From: Nocardia yamanashiensis NBRC 100130
GTDB taxonomy: Bacteria; Actinomycetota; Actinomycetes; Mycobacteriales; Mycobacteriaceae
NCBI RefSeq assembly: GCF_001613325.1
Contig: NZ_BDCD01000017.1
Span: 62,001-126,000, forward strand
DNA: 64,000 nt
Direction: 5' to 3'
Below, piece after piece: positions 26,355-35,818 of the stretch. Each line of letters begins with the position of its first letter. Position 1 is the first letter of the stretch. The translations under genes were made by a program, and so were the position numbers. The notes under the pieces are model-generated. The model saw only the letters and a program-made list of their open reading frames with translations. It searched no databases and was not told where the DNA came from.

Positions 26355-26376
26355 CCCCGCATACGGAATAGCGGGG
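26355..26376 (+). promoter_or_regulatory. Leader hairpin before the lysA-like gene
   Basis: CCCCGC and GCGGGG pair with a 10-nt loop, ending 18 bases before the GTG start and just before the ribosome site AGGAG. No T-run follows, so control of translation is as likely as termination. Confidence 0.3.
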
Positions 26377-26394
26377 ACGCCAACAGGAGACCTA

Positions 26395-27741
26395 GTGACG
26401 CTGCTCGACATTTTCCCGTCGTTGCGTTCGGGGGGCATGGTTCCCCGTCTCGATCCGGCCGTCTGGCCGCGCGAAACCCATTACGACGGCGACGGGCGCA
26501 TTACCGTCGGCGGGGTCGCGCTGGCCGATATCGCCGATCAGTACGGCACGCCCACCTATGTGCTCGACGAGGACGAGGTGCGGTCGCGGTGCCGGGCCTA
26601 CCGCAAGCGGTTCCCGGAAGCCGAGATCATCTACGCGGGCAAGGCGCTGCTCACCCGCGCGGTCGCGGAATGGGTCACCGAGGAAGGGCTCTCGCTCGAC
26701 GTCTGCTCGGCGGGGGAACTGGCCGTGGCGCTGTCGGCGTGGACCGATCCGAAGCGAATCGTCCTGCACGGCAACGGGAAACCGTTCGCGGAGCTGGAGA
26801 CGGCCATCGACTGCGGGGTGGGGCGGATCGTGGTCGATTCACTGACCGAGATCACGCTGCTGTCGGCGCTGGCCACCAAACCGCAGCAGGTGCTGTTGCG
26901 GATGACGCCCGATATCGATGTGCACGGGCATCCGGCGGTGCGGACCGGGGTGGCGGATCAGAAGTTCGGCTTCCCGCTGGAGAGCGGCGCAGCCGACGAA
27001 GCCATCGAACGTATTGCGCGGCAATCGAATCTGGAGTTCACCGGACTGCACTGCCATATCGGCTCGCAGATCTACGACACCTTCCCCTACGGGGAGGCGG
27101 TCCGGCGCATGATCGGCGAAATGGCCCGCATCCGTGACGAATTCGGCATCACGCTCACCCATCTGGACCTGGGCGGCGGCCACGCGGTCGCCTACCGCCC
27201 CGGCGACGCCGAAATGAACCTGTACGAACTGGCCGACATTGTCGAGGACGCCCTCGACGCCGCCTGCGCCCGCTTCCGTTTCCCTCGGCCCGCCATCTCC
27301 CTGGAGCCCGGCCGCGCCATCGTGGCCCGCGCCGGCATCACCCTCTACCGCGTCCTGTCGGTCAAACACGTCCCCGACGGCCACACCTACGTCACCGTGG
27401 ACGGCGGCATGAGCGACAACCCCCGCGTCGCCCTCTACGGCGCCCGCTACGACGCCGTCGTCGCCAACCGCCACCCCGAGGGCCCGCACATGACCGCCAC
27501 CATCGCCGGAAGACACTGCGAGGCAGGCGATATCCTCGCCACCGACGTCCGCCTCCCGGTAGACCTCCGCCCCGGCGAAGTCCTCGCCGTCCCCTGCACC
27601 GGCGCCTACCACCACAGCCTCGCCTCCACCTACAACGGCATCGGCCGCCCACCCATCGTCGCGGTCCGCAGCGGCCACACCCGAGAACTGGTCCGCCGCG
27701 AAACCATCGACGATCTGCTGCGGCGCGATATCGGCCGCTGA
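26395..27741 (+). CDS. lysA: Diaminopimelate decarboxylase (LysA type, probable second copy)
   Basis: 448 residues, a fold-III PLP enzyme. The PLP lysine is in YAGKALL; HCHIGSQ and DLGGGHAVAYRPGD follow, then EPGRAIVARAGI, with the active-site Cys in VPCTGAY at the C-terminus. It converts meso-diaminopimelate to lysine. The housekeeping lysA of actinobacteria normally sits beside argS, hom and thrC; this one stands alone after cmrA, and its N-terminus (LLDIFPSLRSGG) differs, so it is probably a paralogue with a special role or substrate. Start GTG 26395. Confidence 0.82.
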   Translation: MTLLDIFPSLRSGGMVPRLDPAVWPRETHYDGDGRITVGGVALADIADQYGTPTYVLDEDEVRSRCRAYRKRFPEAEIIYAGKALLTRAVAEWVTEEGLSLDVCSAGELAVALSAWTDPKRIVLHGNGKPFAELETAIDCGVGRIVVDSLTEITLLSALATKPQQVLLRMTPDIDVHGHPAVRTGVADQKFGFPLESGAADEAIERIARQSNLEFTGLHCHIGSQIYDTFPYGEAVRRMIGEMARIRDEFGITLTHLDLGGGHAVAYRPGDAEMNLYELADIVEDALDAACARFRFPRPAISLEPGRAIVARAGITLYRVLSVKHVPDGHTYVTVDGGMSDNPRVALYGARYDAVVANRHPEGPHMTATIAGRHCEAGDILATDVRLPVDLRPGEVLAVPCTGAYHHSLASTYNGIGRPPIVAVRSGHTRELVRRETIDDLLRRDIGR

Positions 27742-27745
27742 CCGG

Positions 27746-29128
27746 TCAGAAGCCCAGGAGCGCCCGCACCGATCCGGTGACGATGCCCGAGGCGAGTGCT
27801 TCGAGCGCCTCGGGCTCGAGCACGGTCGCGGGCACGGTCCGGATATCGCAACCGCTTCGCGTCCGCGCGCCCTCCGCCTGTTGTTGCAGCCACGCCAGCG
27901 CCCCCGGCGCCCCCAGGAACCATTCGAGGGCATGTCCGGACAACGGCAGCGGAGCCGACTCCCGGCGATAGACGACCGGCGTGCCGCGCTCGCAGTAGCC
28001 GGCGACCAGGGCATCGACCGAACCGATGGCGCTGTCCTCGTCGTTCATCGCGTTGTAGACGTACAAGGGTGCGTCGGGTGCGACGCCGCCGACGGTGCGC
28101 TCGTCGATGGCGGCGCCGATCACGGGATCCGAAAGCACTTCGTCCAGCGGGGCGTTGAAGAACCGGCTCATATCGAAGTCGGCGCTCGACGCCATGTTCT
28201 GCGGGGGACAGTTGCCGATGGACGCCGCGATCCGCTGCTGACCGTAGGGCGTCAGGTACCGGTTCAATGCCGTGGCGACCTCGGCGGAATCCTGCATCAT
28301 GCCCGCCAGCACGATCGGCACGAACGCGCCGCCGAGCGCTTCGAAGGTCGCGCGCACATCACCGACCGGAGCGCCCAGGGCCGCACCGGTGATGTTCAGT
28401 TCGGGCGCGTACCGCGAATGTTCCTGCGCCGCCCAGGCACTGGCGATCGCGCCGCCCGAGTATCCCCACAACAGGGCCCGGGTATCGGATCCCGAAAGGC
28501 CCGCCGATTCGAAGTGCTCGGTGGCCCGGATGCCGTCCAGCACCGCGTATCCCAGTTGACGGGTGGTGAAGACATTGTTGTCGACGCCACCGAAATCGGG
28601 CACCGACACGGCCCAGCCGCGAGCCAGGGCAGCGGCGACCATCGGAGTGTCGTTGGCCATGGTGGTGAGCTTGATCGGTCCTGTTGCCGAGGGATCGAAC
28701 CACGGCACCAGACCCTGCTGCAGGGCCTGCGAGGGCTGGCAGTGCGGCGCCAGCGCGTCGATCATGTTCTGGAAGGACAGGATCGCCGACGGCCGTTCCA
28801 TGGCAGCTGATTTCAGTACGGTCGTGACGGCCGCGTAGGGCCGGCCGTCACCGCCCGTGGTGCGGTAGAGCAGTTGCCAGGCATCGACGTTCATCGGGAT
28901 CAACTGGGTGAAACTGGCCTGGATGGACCTGATCCGCAGGATCGTGCCCGGCTCGCTCGCTTCGTAGTCCGCCGGCGGGGTGTAGAACGAATCTGCGGTA
29001 TTCGGGGTCGCCGACGCGGGCGCCGCCATCATATGTGTCGCGGCCACTAGCGCTGCGACCGCGAAGAATACGCGGGCGAGTCGTATGAAAAATGTTGCGC
29101 GATGGACGTATTCGTAATTCCCCAGCAT
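27746..29128 (-). CDS. Secreted lipase of the LIP family
   Basis: 460 residues. Start ATG 29128 has GGGAGG five bases ahead. A signal sequence follows (FFIRLARVFFAVAALVAATH, cut near ASA-T). The hydrolase is the secretory lipase type (PF03583): nucleophile elbow GYSGGA with Ser224, the MANDTPMVAAALARGWAV lid region, an acid in NAMNDEDSAIG and the catalytic His in LSGHALEWF. Several Cys probably form disulphides. Such enzymes hydrolyse triglycerides and wax or steryl esters outside the cell. It converges tightly on the lysA-like gene (four bases). Confidence 0.87.
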   Translation of the reverse strand: MLGNYEYVHRATFFIRLARVFFAVAALVAATHMMAAPASATPNTADSFYTPPADYEASEPGTILRIRSIQASFTQLIPMNVDAWQLLYRTTGGDGRPYAAVTTVLKSAAMERPSAILSFQNMIDALAPHCQPSQALQQGLVPWFDPSATGPIKLTTMANDTPMVAAALARGWAVSVPDFGGVDNNVFTTRQLGYAVLDGIRATEHFESAGLSGSDTRALLWGYSGGAIASAWAAQEHSRYAPELNITGAALGAPVGDVRATFEALGGAFVPIVLAGMMQDSAEVATALNRYLTPYGQQRIAASIGNCPPQNMASSADFDMSRFFNAPLDEVLSDPVIGAAIDERTVGGVAPDAPLYVYNAMNDEDSAIGSVDALVAGYCERGTPVVYRRESAPLPLSGHALEWFLGAPGALAWLQQQAEGARTRSGCDIRTVPATVLEPEALEALASGIVTGSVRALLGF

Positions 29129-29186
29129 CGGAACCTCCCCTTCCGGACCGGAACTGTAACAGGTTCCACTCCGGAAGGGGGGCGGC

Positions 29187-30929
29187 TTACCGTTTCCGGG
29201 TGCCGAAGATGCTGCGGCCGATCTCGCGGCCGGCGACGGTGGCGGCCGAGCGGAGGAAGTTCTTGAACGCGGCGTTGTTGACGACCTTTTCGGCCAGGGA
29301 TTCCGGTTCGGGGGCGGGCCTGGAGGAGCGGGAGGAGCGGGTGGGGGCGGGGGCTTCCTCGGCTTCGCGGGCGGCTTTCTCGATTTTCTCGGCCATGATT
29401 TCGTAGGCCGAGTCGCGGTCGATGGTTTGACCGTATTTGGCGTAGAGGGTGGATTGCTGTGCACGCGAACGGATGCCGGCGTCGCCGATGGTGTCCATGA
29501 GGGAGCGCGGGGGTTGCATGCGGGCCCAGGCGACGGGGGTGGGGGCGCCCTTTTCCGAGAGGACCGTCACGATGGCTTCGCCGATACCCAGGGAGGTCAG
29601 GGCCTTTTCGAGGTCGTAGGTGGCGGTCTTGGGGTAGGTGCGGACCGTTTTGGACAGGGCCGCTTGATCTTCGGGGGTGAAGGCGCGGAGGGCGTGCTGG
29701 ACTCGTGCGCCCAGCTGGGAGAGCACGGCATTGGGGATGTCGGTGGGGAGCTGGGTGCAGAAGAAGACGCCGACGCCCTTGGAGCGGATGAGTTTGACGG
29801 TTTGCTCGACCTGTTGCAGGAAGGCCTTCGACGCGCCGGTGAACAGCAGGTGGGCTTCGTCGAAGATGAAGACCAGCTTGGGTTTCTCCATATCGCCGAT
29901 TTCGGGGAGGGTCTGGAACAGGTCCGCGAGCACCCACATCAGGAAGGTGGAGAACATCTGGGGCCGGGACGCCTGGGCGCCGAGTTCGAACAGGGTGATG
30001 ACGCCCTGGCCGCCGATGGTGCGCATCAGGTCGGCGGGGTCGAGTTCCGGTTCGCCGAAGAAGGTGTCGCCGCCGTCGGCTTCCAGATTGACCAGGGCGC
30101 GCAGGATGACGCCGGCGGTCTGCGCGGAGACGCCGCCGATGCCCTTCAGGTCCTCCTTGCCCTCGGGGCTGGTGAGGAATTGGATGACCGCGCGCAGGTC
30201 CTTGAGGTCGAGCAGCGGGAACCCGTTCTGATCCGACCAGTGGAAGATCAGGCCGAGAGTGGATTCCTGGGTTTCGTTGAGGCCCAGCACCTTCGACAGC
30301 AGGATCGGGCCGAACGAGGTGATGGTGGCGCGGATCGGCACCCCGATGCCCTCGGTGCCGAGGGAGACGAACTCGCACGGGTAGCCCTGCGGCTTCCAGT
30401 CGGCGTCGCCGGTCTCCTGTGCGCGCGTGAGGATCTTGTCATTGGACTGGCCGGGTTGCGACAGGCCGGACAGGTCGCCCTTGATATCGGCCACCACCAC
30501 CGGCACGCCCGCCGCCGACAGCTGTTCGCAGATGCCCTGCACGGTCTTGGTCTTGCCGGTGCCGGTGGCGCCCGCGACCAGGCCGTGCCGGTTCATGGTC
30601 TTCATCGGAATCCGCACGCGCGCATCGGAATACACCTGACCGTCGACGATCACGGTGCCGAGCTCCAGCGCCAGGCCCTCCATGGCGTAGCCGGCGGCGA
30701 TCTCCTGCGCGGCGGTCGCGGCCTTGTCACCGCTCGAATCCGCTTTCTTGCCACCGCTCTTCGCCGCTCCCGCATCGGCCGGCGTGGCCGCGGCGGCTTT
30801 CTCCGCGGCTTCCTGATCGGCCGCTTCCTTCTCCGCCGCTTCGGCTGCCGCCGCCGCTTCCGCCGCGATCCGCGCCGCGTCCTCCGCTGCCTTACGTGCC
30901 GCCGCTGCCTTCTCCTGCGGGGTGGTCAT
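29187..30929 (-). CDS. HerA-like/DUF853 ATPase
   Basis: 580 residues. An N-terminal stretch of about 75 residues is a charged Ala/Glu coiled coil (KAAAARKAAEDAARIAAEAA). The ATPase follows: Walker A GATGTGKT, DIKGDLSGL, Walker B LVFIFDEAHLLF, then FFCTQLPTDIPNAVLSQLG with sensor-like residues. A C-terminal basic tail (GREIGRSIFGTRKR) may bind DNA or membrane. DUF853 proteins are helicase HerA-like and usually stand alone, with no proven role. Start ATG 30929 has a GGAGG site. Confidence 0.88.
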   Translation of the reverse strand: MTTPQEKAAAARKAAEDAARIAAEAAAAAEAAEKEAADQEAAEKAAAATPADAGAAKSGGKKADSSGDKAATAAQEIAAGYAMEGLALELGTVIVDGQVYSDARVRIPMKTMNRHGLVAGATGTGKTKTVQGICEQLSAAGVPVVVADIKGDLSGLSQPGQSNDKILTRAQETGDADWKPQGYPCEFVSLGTEGIGVPIRATITSFGPILLSKVLGLNETQESTLGLIFHWSDQNGFPLLDLKDLRAVIQFLTSPEGKEDLKGIGGVSAQTAGVILRALVNLEADGGDTFFGEPELDPADLMRTIGGQGVITLFELGAQASRPQMFSTFLMWVLADLFQTLPEIGDMEKPKLVFIFDEAHLLFTGASKAFLQQVEQTVKLIRSKGVGVFFCTQLPTDIPNAVLSQLGARVQHALRAFTPEDQAALSKTVRTYPKTATYDLEKALTSLGIGEAIVTVLSEKGAPTPVAWARMQPPRSLMDTIGDAGIRSRAQQSTLYAKYGQTIDRDSAYEIMAEKIEKAAREAEEAPAPTRSSRSSRPAPEPESLAEKVVNNAAFKNFLRSAATVAGREIGRSIFGTRKR

Positions 30930-31107
30930 CGCGCGTCCTCCGTCTGCTCTGCTCAATGCGAACTGCTCTTCGGAACTGCCCGGCCAACATGCCGACCGCT
31001 TGGTAATGCACGGTTGCTCGCAGGATACTGCCCGGTCGGCACGTATTCCGGCCTCGACGCGGCCGGGCACCCCGGACGACCAGCGCGAGGGGACTAACCT
31101 TTCATCG

Positions 31108-31728
31108 GTGAGCGACAAATACGTGGTGTGGATGGATTGCGAAATGACCGGCCTACGGTTGGACAGCGACAAGCTGATCGAAGTGGCCGCGCTCGTGACC
31201 GACAGTGACCTCAATATCCTCGGCGAGGGCGTGGACATCGTCATTCACGCCGACGACGCCGCCCTGGCCGCCATGCCGCCGGTGGTCACCGAAATGCACG
31301 CCCGCTCCGGGCTCACCGAAGAGGTGCGCCGATCCACCGTCACCATGGCCGAGGCCGAACAGCAGATCCTGGACTACATCAAGCAGTACGTGCCCACCCC
31401 GCGCACCGTGCCGCTGGCCGGCAATTCCATTGCCACCGATCGCGGTTTCATCGCCCGCGACATGCCCGCCCTCGATGCCCACCTGCACTACCGCATGATC
31501 GACGTCAGCTCCATCAAGGAACTGGCCCGCCGCTGGTACCCGCGCATCTACTTCGGCCAGCCCGAGAAGGGCCTCGCCCACCGCGCCCTGGCCGACATCC
31601 AGGAGTCGATCCGCGAACTCCAGTACTACCGCCGCACCGCGTTCGTCGCACCCCCCGGCCCCTCCACCGCCGAAATCGCCGCCGTCGCCGCGGACCTGTC
31701 CAGCACCCGCCCCGCACCCACCGAATAG
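31108..31728 (+). CDS. orn: Oligoribonuclease
   Basis: 206 residues from GTG 31108. DEDDh exonuclease: WMDCEMTGL carries the first Asp and Glu, GNSIATDRGFIARDMP holds the second Asp, and HRALADIQESI has the active His and last Asp. It degrades two- to five-base RNA pieces, including pGpG from cyclic di-GMP, to mononucleotides in the cytoplasm. Actinobacteria carry one essential or near-essential copy. It is divergent from the DUF853 ATPase gene and is followed by tRNA-His, a neighbourhood also seen in other mycolic-acid bacteria. Confidence 0.96.
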   Translation: MSDKYVVWMDCEMTGLRLDSDKLIEVAALVTDSDLNILGEGVDIVIHADDAALAAMPPVVTEMHARSGLTEEVRRSTVTMAEAEQQILDYIKQYVPTPRTVPLAGNSIATDRGFIARDMPALDAHLHYRMIDVSSIKELARRWYPRIYFGQPEKGLAHRALADIQESIRELQYYRRTAFVAPPGPSTAEIAAVAADLSSTRPAPTE

Positions 31729-31814
31729 ATCTCCGAAACCCCATCTGAACAGCCGATTAGGAACTGATGGCCGGTACACGATAAGCTTCTCCGCGCCGGA
31801 AGTTACCGGCAATG

Positions 31815-31887
31815 GTGGCTGTAGTTCAGCTGGTAGAGCACCAGGTTGTGATCCTGGGTGTCGCGGGTTCGAGTCCCGTCAGCCACC
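31815..31887 (+). tRNA. tRNA-His (GTG)
   Basis: Cloverleaf with acceptor GTGGCTG/CAGCCAC, D-arm AGTTCAGCTGGTAGAGC, anticodon stem ACCAGG/CCTGGGT, anticodon GTG at 31848-31850, T-arm GCGGGTTCGAGTCCCGT. The base before it (G 31814) supplies the extra 5' G expected in tRNA-His, opposite C 31887. No CCA is encoded (it reads CCT). Confidence 0.96.
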
Positions 31888-31891
31888 CCTA

Positions 31892-31929
31892 AAGGCCCAG
31901 GCCGGAGAGTTTTCTCCCGCCTGGGCCTT
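31892..31929 (+). terminator. Intrinsic terminator of tRNA-His
   Basis: AAGGCCCAGGC and GCCTGGGCCTT form a perfect 11-bp stem with a 16-nt loop, beginning five bases after the tRNA and followed by ctTGCTTTT. Confidence 0.85.
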
Positions 31930-32010
31930 CTTGCTTTTCCAACCCCTCACCAACTTCTGAGCGCATTTCTTTCAAGTCGCTGACCTCCCCCGCCGATCCG
32001 GCGAACCACA

Positions 32011-32391
32011 ATGGCGGGTATGTGGATGACTCGAAGTATCGCGACCTCTGCTCTGCTCGCTGCTGCCGCGACGGCGGTCACGGTCGGGAGCGGTTCGGCG
32101 GCGGCCCAGCCGCGAGACTGCGTCATCGATCGCTGGCCGACCGGGGCGAGCGCGCATTGCGCCGGTGAGGGGACCTTCTATCTGGAAGTCACCTGCGTCG
32201 GGGTGTCGTTCCAGGGCTTCCAGTACCTCAAATCCAAGATGGGCCGTGTCGACGACCCCTACCCACCGACCGCCAATCCCCGGCTCGAATGTCTAATTCC
32301 CCTGACACAAGGGCAGATCGGGATCGCCACCGATGTCCGCATCACCGACACGCCGACCCCGGGAGCTATCCCGTTGGGCGCGTGGGATTGA
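32011..32391 (+). CDS. Small secreted protein, unknown function
   Basis: 126 residues from ATG 32011; ATG 32020 and 32026 are alternatives. An N-terminal signal peptide (TRSIATSALLAAAATAVTVG, cut near AAA-Q) precedes a short mature part of about 90 residues with four cysteines (RDCVID, AHCAGEG, VTCVGV, LECLIPL), suggesting two disulphides. I do not recognise the family. It ends 10 bases before the convergent membrane protein gene. Confidence 0.68.
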   Translation: MAGMWMTRSIATSALLAAAATAVTVGSGSAAAQPRDCVIDRWPTGASAHCAGEGTFYLEVTCVGVSFQGFQYLKSKMGRVDDPYPPTANPRLECLIPLTQGQIGIATDVRITDTPTPGAIPLGAWD

Positions 32392-32401
32392 CGGTGCGGC
32401 G

Positions 32402-32830
32402 CTAGTCGCTGTGCGGCCAGGTCCACGCGGTGCGCAGGATGAGGGCGAGCAGGGTCAATTCCAGGACGATGCCGAGACCGTAGAAGTACAGCCAGGACGC
32501 ACCCGCGATATTGAATACCGTGACCGGTACGTAGAGCGAAGCCACGATGAGGTTCGCCGTGCGGTTCACTGTGGCCGGCAACGTCATCGACAGCACGATC
32601 ATGAATATCGGAACGGCCATGAGGGCCAGGGCTGTGGTCGAAAAGGTCTGGGAGAGAGCGAATTCGAAGACCTTGCCGGCGAGGATGTCCTGGACGACGC
32701 CGGGGGTGAAGAAGTTGAGAATGTCCACGTAGGCGTAGAGGAACATGAAGCTCGTCCAGGCTGCGGCGAGCTTGGCGCGCAGAGGGATCGGCTGGTCATG
32801 CAAAGTGCTGGGTCGCGGTGTGCTCATCAT
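32402..32830 (-). CDS. DUF6326 family membrane protein
   Basis: 142 residues with four transmembrane helices. The first helix carries the family pattern AAWTSFMFLYAYVDILNFF. Other segments are TTALALMAVPIFMIVLSMTL and the terminal LGIVLELTLLALILRTAWTW. Starts at one of two adjacent ATGs (32830, 32827). Function unknown; it sits upstream of, and divergent from, a two-component system and might be a target or sensor partner. Confidence 0.75.
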   Translation of the reverse strand: MMSTPRPSTLHDQPIPLRAKLAAAWTSFMFLYAYVDILNFFTPGVVQDILAGKVFEFALSQTFSTTALALMAVPIFMIVLSMTLPATVNRTANLIVASLYVPVTVFNIAGASWLYFYGLGIVLELTLLALILRTAWTWPHSD

Positions 32831-32985
32831 GGGCTCCGGTCTGGTGTGGATGGATGGGTCCACGATCGCCGAGCCCGGCGGCGGGCACACCGGCCCGGAG
32901 GCCGGGTTCGCCCGGCCGATGGCACGATCCCGCTCTAGTACTTTCGGCGGGTACGCCGCGGCCCGCCGATCCCTAGGCTGGAGCC

Positions 32986-34125
32986 GTGATCACCGTCGGA
33001 CGCTCCCTCTGGCATGAGCCACGGCCCGCTGACGCCCCACCCATCGGGCGTCTGGACTGGCTGCTGGTCGGCGTGTTCGCGGCCGCGGCCCTCATCGAGA
33101 GCATCGCCAGGCCGGGTTTGGCCTGGCGGCCCATAGTGGCGGTGCTCGCCCTGGCGCTGATTCCCGCCCTGCTCTGGCGGCGGCGCCGGCCCCTGGCGGC
33201 CGCCCTGGCCGGGTGGGGTGTCGCCGGGCTGCTCTCGATCCTCCAGTTGACCACGCACACCGGGGATCTCGACCTCTACGCCATGATGGCCGTCCTGGTC
33301 CTGCTCTACTCGCTGGTGCGGTGGGGCTCGGGACGGGAGATCGTCACGGGCGCAACGTTCGTGGCGGTCGTCGGCGCGCTGGGAATGTACGCCTCCGCCG
33401 CGGGCCGGGCCGACGTGTTCGGCGGCACCGTCCTGTTGCTGTTGATCGTCGCCCTCGCGGCGGTGTTCCGCTATCGCGCGGACCTGTGGCAGCGCCAACG
33501 GCGCGAGATCCGCAATCAGGAGCGGGTGGCGCTGGCGCGCGAACTGCACGACACCGTGGCCCACCACGTCTCGGCCATCGCGGTGCAGGCGCAGGCCGGT
33601 CGCGTGGTCGCCGGCAGCCGGCCGGAGCAGGCCGCCGAGGTCCTCGCCGCCATCGAGGCCGAAGCATCGCGAACCCTGGCCGAGATGAGAGCCATGGTGC
33701 GGGTGCTGCGGGCGGACGAAGCCGTCGCCTACGCACCGCAGCCGGGCGTCGCGGACCTGCCCGGGCTGGCGCGCGCCGGCGCGAAGCTCATTGTCGAAGT
33801 CTCACTGGACGATTCGCTGACGCGGCTGACGCCCTCGGTCGACGCCGCGCTCTACCGGCTCGCGCAGGAGTCGCTGACCAACGCCGTACGGCACGCCCGG
33901 AACGCGACCCGCGTCGGGATCGACGTGCACCGCGAGGGTGACGCCGTGCGGCTGCGCGTCAGCGACGACGGCCGGACCGAGCCGGGACCGGTCCCCGCGC
34001 CCGGGTTCGGGCTGCTGGGCATGGCCGAACGCGCCCAGCTCCTCGGCGGATCGCTCTGTGCGGGACCGGGACCGGAGGGCGGCTGGGTGGTCGAGGCGGT
34101 CCTGCCGGCGGCGGTGCCGGCATGA
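32986..34125 (+). CDS. NarL-type sensor histidine kinase
   Basis: 379 residues from GTG 32986. Four or five transmembrane helices in the first 160 residues, with no large outer domain. Then a HisKA_3 dimerisation helix with the phospho-acceptor in ARELHDTVAHHVSAIAVQAQ, and a HATPase_c domain (AQESLTNAVRHARN, VSDDGR, GFGLLGMAERAQLLGG). The kinase likely senses the membrane or a lipid-soluble agent. Its stop overlaps the response-regulator ATG (ATGA), so the two are translated together. Confidence 0.92.
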   Translation: MITVGRSLWHEPRPADAPPIGRLDWLLVGVFAAAALIESIARPGLAWRPIVAVLALALIPALLWRRRRPLAAALAGWGVAGLLSILQLTTHTGDLDLYAMMAVLVLLYSLVRWGSGREIVTGATFVAVVGALGMYASAAGRADVFGGTVLLLLIVALAAVFRYRADLWQRQRREIRNQERVALARELHDTVAHHVSAIAVQAQAGRVVAGSRPEQAAEVLAAIEAEASRTLAEMRAMVRVLRADEAVAYAPQPGVADLPGLARAGAKLIVEVSLDDSLTRLTPSVDAALYRLAQESLTNAVRHARNATRVGIDVHREGDAVRLRVSDDGRTEPGPVPAPGFGLLGMAERAQLLGGSLCAGPGPEGGWVVEAVLPAAVPA

Positions 34126-34778
34126 GCATCCGTGTCGTCGTGGCCGATGATCAGGACCTGGTCCGGACCGGACTGGTGATGATCCTCGGCGCGCAACCCG
34201 GCCTCGAGGTCGTGGGCGAGGCCGCGGACGGGCTCGCCGCACTCGATCTGGCGACCCGGCTGCGTCCCGATGTCCTGCTCGCCGACATCCGGATGCCCGG
34301 CCTCGACGGCATCGAGGTGACGCGCCGCCTGGCCGGGCCGGACGTGCCGGACCCGATCGCGGTCGTCGTGATCACCACCTTCGACCTCGACGAATACGTC
34401 CTCGGCGCGCTCCGCGCCGGCGCCCGCGGCTTCCTGCTCAAGGACGCCGGACCGGAACTCCTCGTCCAGGCCATTCACGCGGCGGCCGACGGCGACGCGC
34501 TGATCGCCCCCAACGTCACCCGCCGCCTGCTGGCCACCTTCGCCGGTCAAAAGCCGGTGGTACCGATCCAGCCCATCGACCCGCTCACCGAACGCGAGGA
34601 GCAGGTGCTCGCACTGGTGGCCCGCGGCCGGACCAACGCCGAGATCGCCGCCGAACTCTTCGTCGGCCTGAGCACGGTCAAATCCCACGTCGCCGCGTTG
34701 ATGACCAAGCTCGGCGCCCGCAATCGCGTCGAGATCGCCATGTGGGCGTACGACACCCGACGCGTGCGAGCCGACTGA
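34122..34778 (+). CDS. NarL/LuxR-type response regulator
   Basis: 218 residues. Receiver domain with acidic pair VVADDQDLV, the phospho-acceptor in VLLADIRMPGLDG, Thr in VVITTFDLDEYV and Lys in GFLLKDAGP. LuxR helix-turn-helix at the end: LTEREEQVLALVARGRTNAEI and STVKSHVAALMTKLGA. Cognate to the kinase just before it, with a four-base overlap. Targets are not visible; the divergent DUF6326 gene is a candidate. Confidence 0.94.
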   Translation: MSIRVVVADDQDLVRTGLVMILGAQPGLEVVGEAADGLAALDLATRLRPDVLLADIRMPGLDGIEVTRRLAGPDVPDPIAVVVITTFDLDEYVLGALRAGARGFLLKDAGPELLVQAIHAAADGDALIAPNVTRRLLATFAGQKPVVPIQPIDPLTEREEQVLALVARGRTNAEIAAELFVGLSTVKSHVAALMTKLGARNRVEIAMWAYDTRRVRAD

Positions 34779-34798
34779 ACGTCCCCGGCGAACGGAAC

Positions 34799-35662
34799 TC
34801 AGCGGTAGGAACCGCTGGTCAGATCCGACACCACGTCGAGCCCCTCGGGCTCCCAGCCCAGCTGTTCGATCCCGGCGCGGCCGGTCACGGTCTGGCTGAG
34901 CGCCAGCGCATCGGCGAACAGCGCACCCAGTTCGGCACGGGCCTCATCCAGCGGCCAGACCTTCGTCTCACCCGAGACACCGGCCGCCACGCCCGCCGCC
35001 ACGGCCAGATCGCTGACCGGCACCGCAGGCTGGCTGATGGCATGCCAGACCGAACCGGCCGCACCCGCGTCGATGACCTTCGCGTACAGGTCCGCGAGAT
35101 CGTCGATATGCACCATCGGCCACACCACCGACGGATCGGCGACGACCACCGGCGCCTCGTGCTTGCGCGCCAGATCGACCAGCAGCGCCGGGATTCCGCC
35201 ACCGCGGCCGTGCACGATGCCCGGCCGGACGACAGCCGCGCGCACCTCGCTCTCGGCGAGCGCGAGCACCTGACGTTCGATGTCGGGGCGGTAGCCGACG
35301 ATGGGAATCGGGTTGGCGGGCGAGGATTCGTCGGCCCCGTCGGTCGCGCCGAGCACCCAGACGCCGCTGGTGTAGACGAACGGCTTGCCGGTGCCGCGCA
35401 GCGGATCGGTGAGCGCCACCACCGCGGCGGCGTCGACCGCCGGATCACCACTGGGCGTAGCCAGATTGACGACCGCGTCGATATCGGCGGTGACCGCGGC
35501 CGTCAGCGAGGCCGGATCGGTCAGGTCGCCGGTACGAGTCTCGTACGCACTCACCCCGGCGCCGGGACGCTCGAGCGCCACGATCTCGTGCCCGAGGGCC
35601 GAGAGGTGCTGGGCGACAGCGGAACCCACATACCCGCCCGCACCGATGAGTAGCACACGCAT
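34799..35662 (-). CDS. NAD-dependent epimerase/dehydratase-like SDR protein
   Basis: 287 residues. N-terminal nucleotide motif LLIGAGGYVGSAVAQHL. Extended-SDR body: DAVVNLATPSG, FVYTSGVWVLG, VVRPGIVHGRGGGIPALLVD, and MVHIDDLADLYAKVIDAG. The YxxxK catalytic pair is not clear (YRPDIE), so it could be an atypical NAD(P)-binding protein. Start ATG 35662 is 8 bases after AGGAGG; ATG 35668 is too close to it. Confidence 0.84.
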   Translation of the reverse strand: MRVLLIGAGGYVGSAVAQHLSALGHEIVALERPGAGVSAYETRTGDLTDPASLTAAVTADIDAVVNLATPSGDPAVDAAAVVALTDPLRGTGKPFVYTSGVWVLGATDGADESSPANPIPIVGYRPDIERQVLALAESEVRAAVVRPGIVHGRGGGIPALLVDLARKHEAPVVVADPSVVWPMVHIDDLADLYAKVIDAGAAGSVWHAISQPAVPVSDLAVAAGVAAGVSGETKVWPLDEARAELGALFADALALSQTVTGRAGIEQLGWEPEGLDVVSDLTSGSYR

Positions 35663-35818
35663 TACCATCTCCTCCTGATCGCAACAGCCGCTCAGGCACC
35701 ACATCTTCGCCTGAACGATACCCCCGTACGGTATATCTACCGGCGGGATTCCGCCAGTCCTCGCGCGCACCCGGCTCTTTCGGCGCTCAGGGACGGGATT
35801 CGACCGCATACTGACCGA

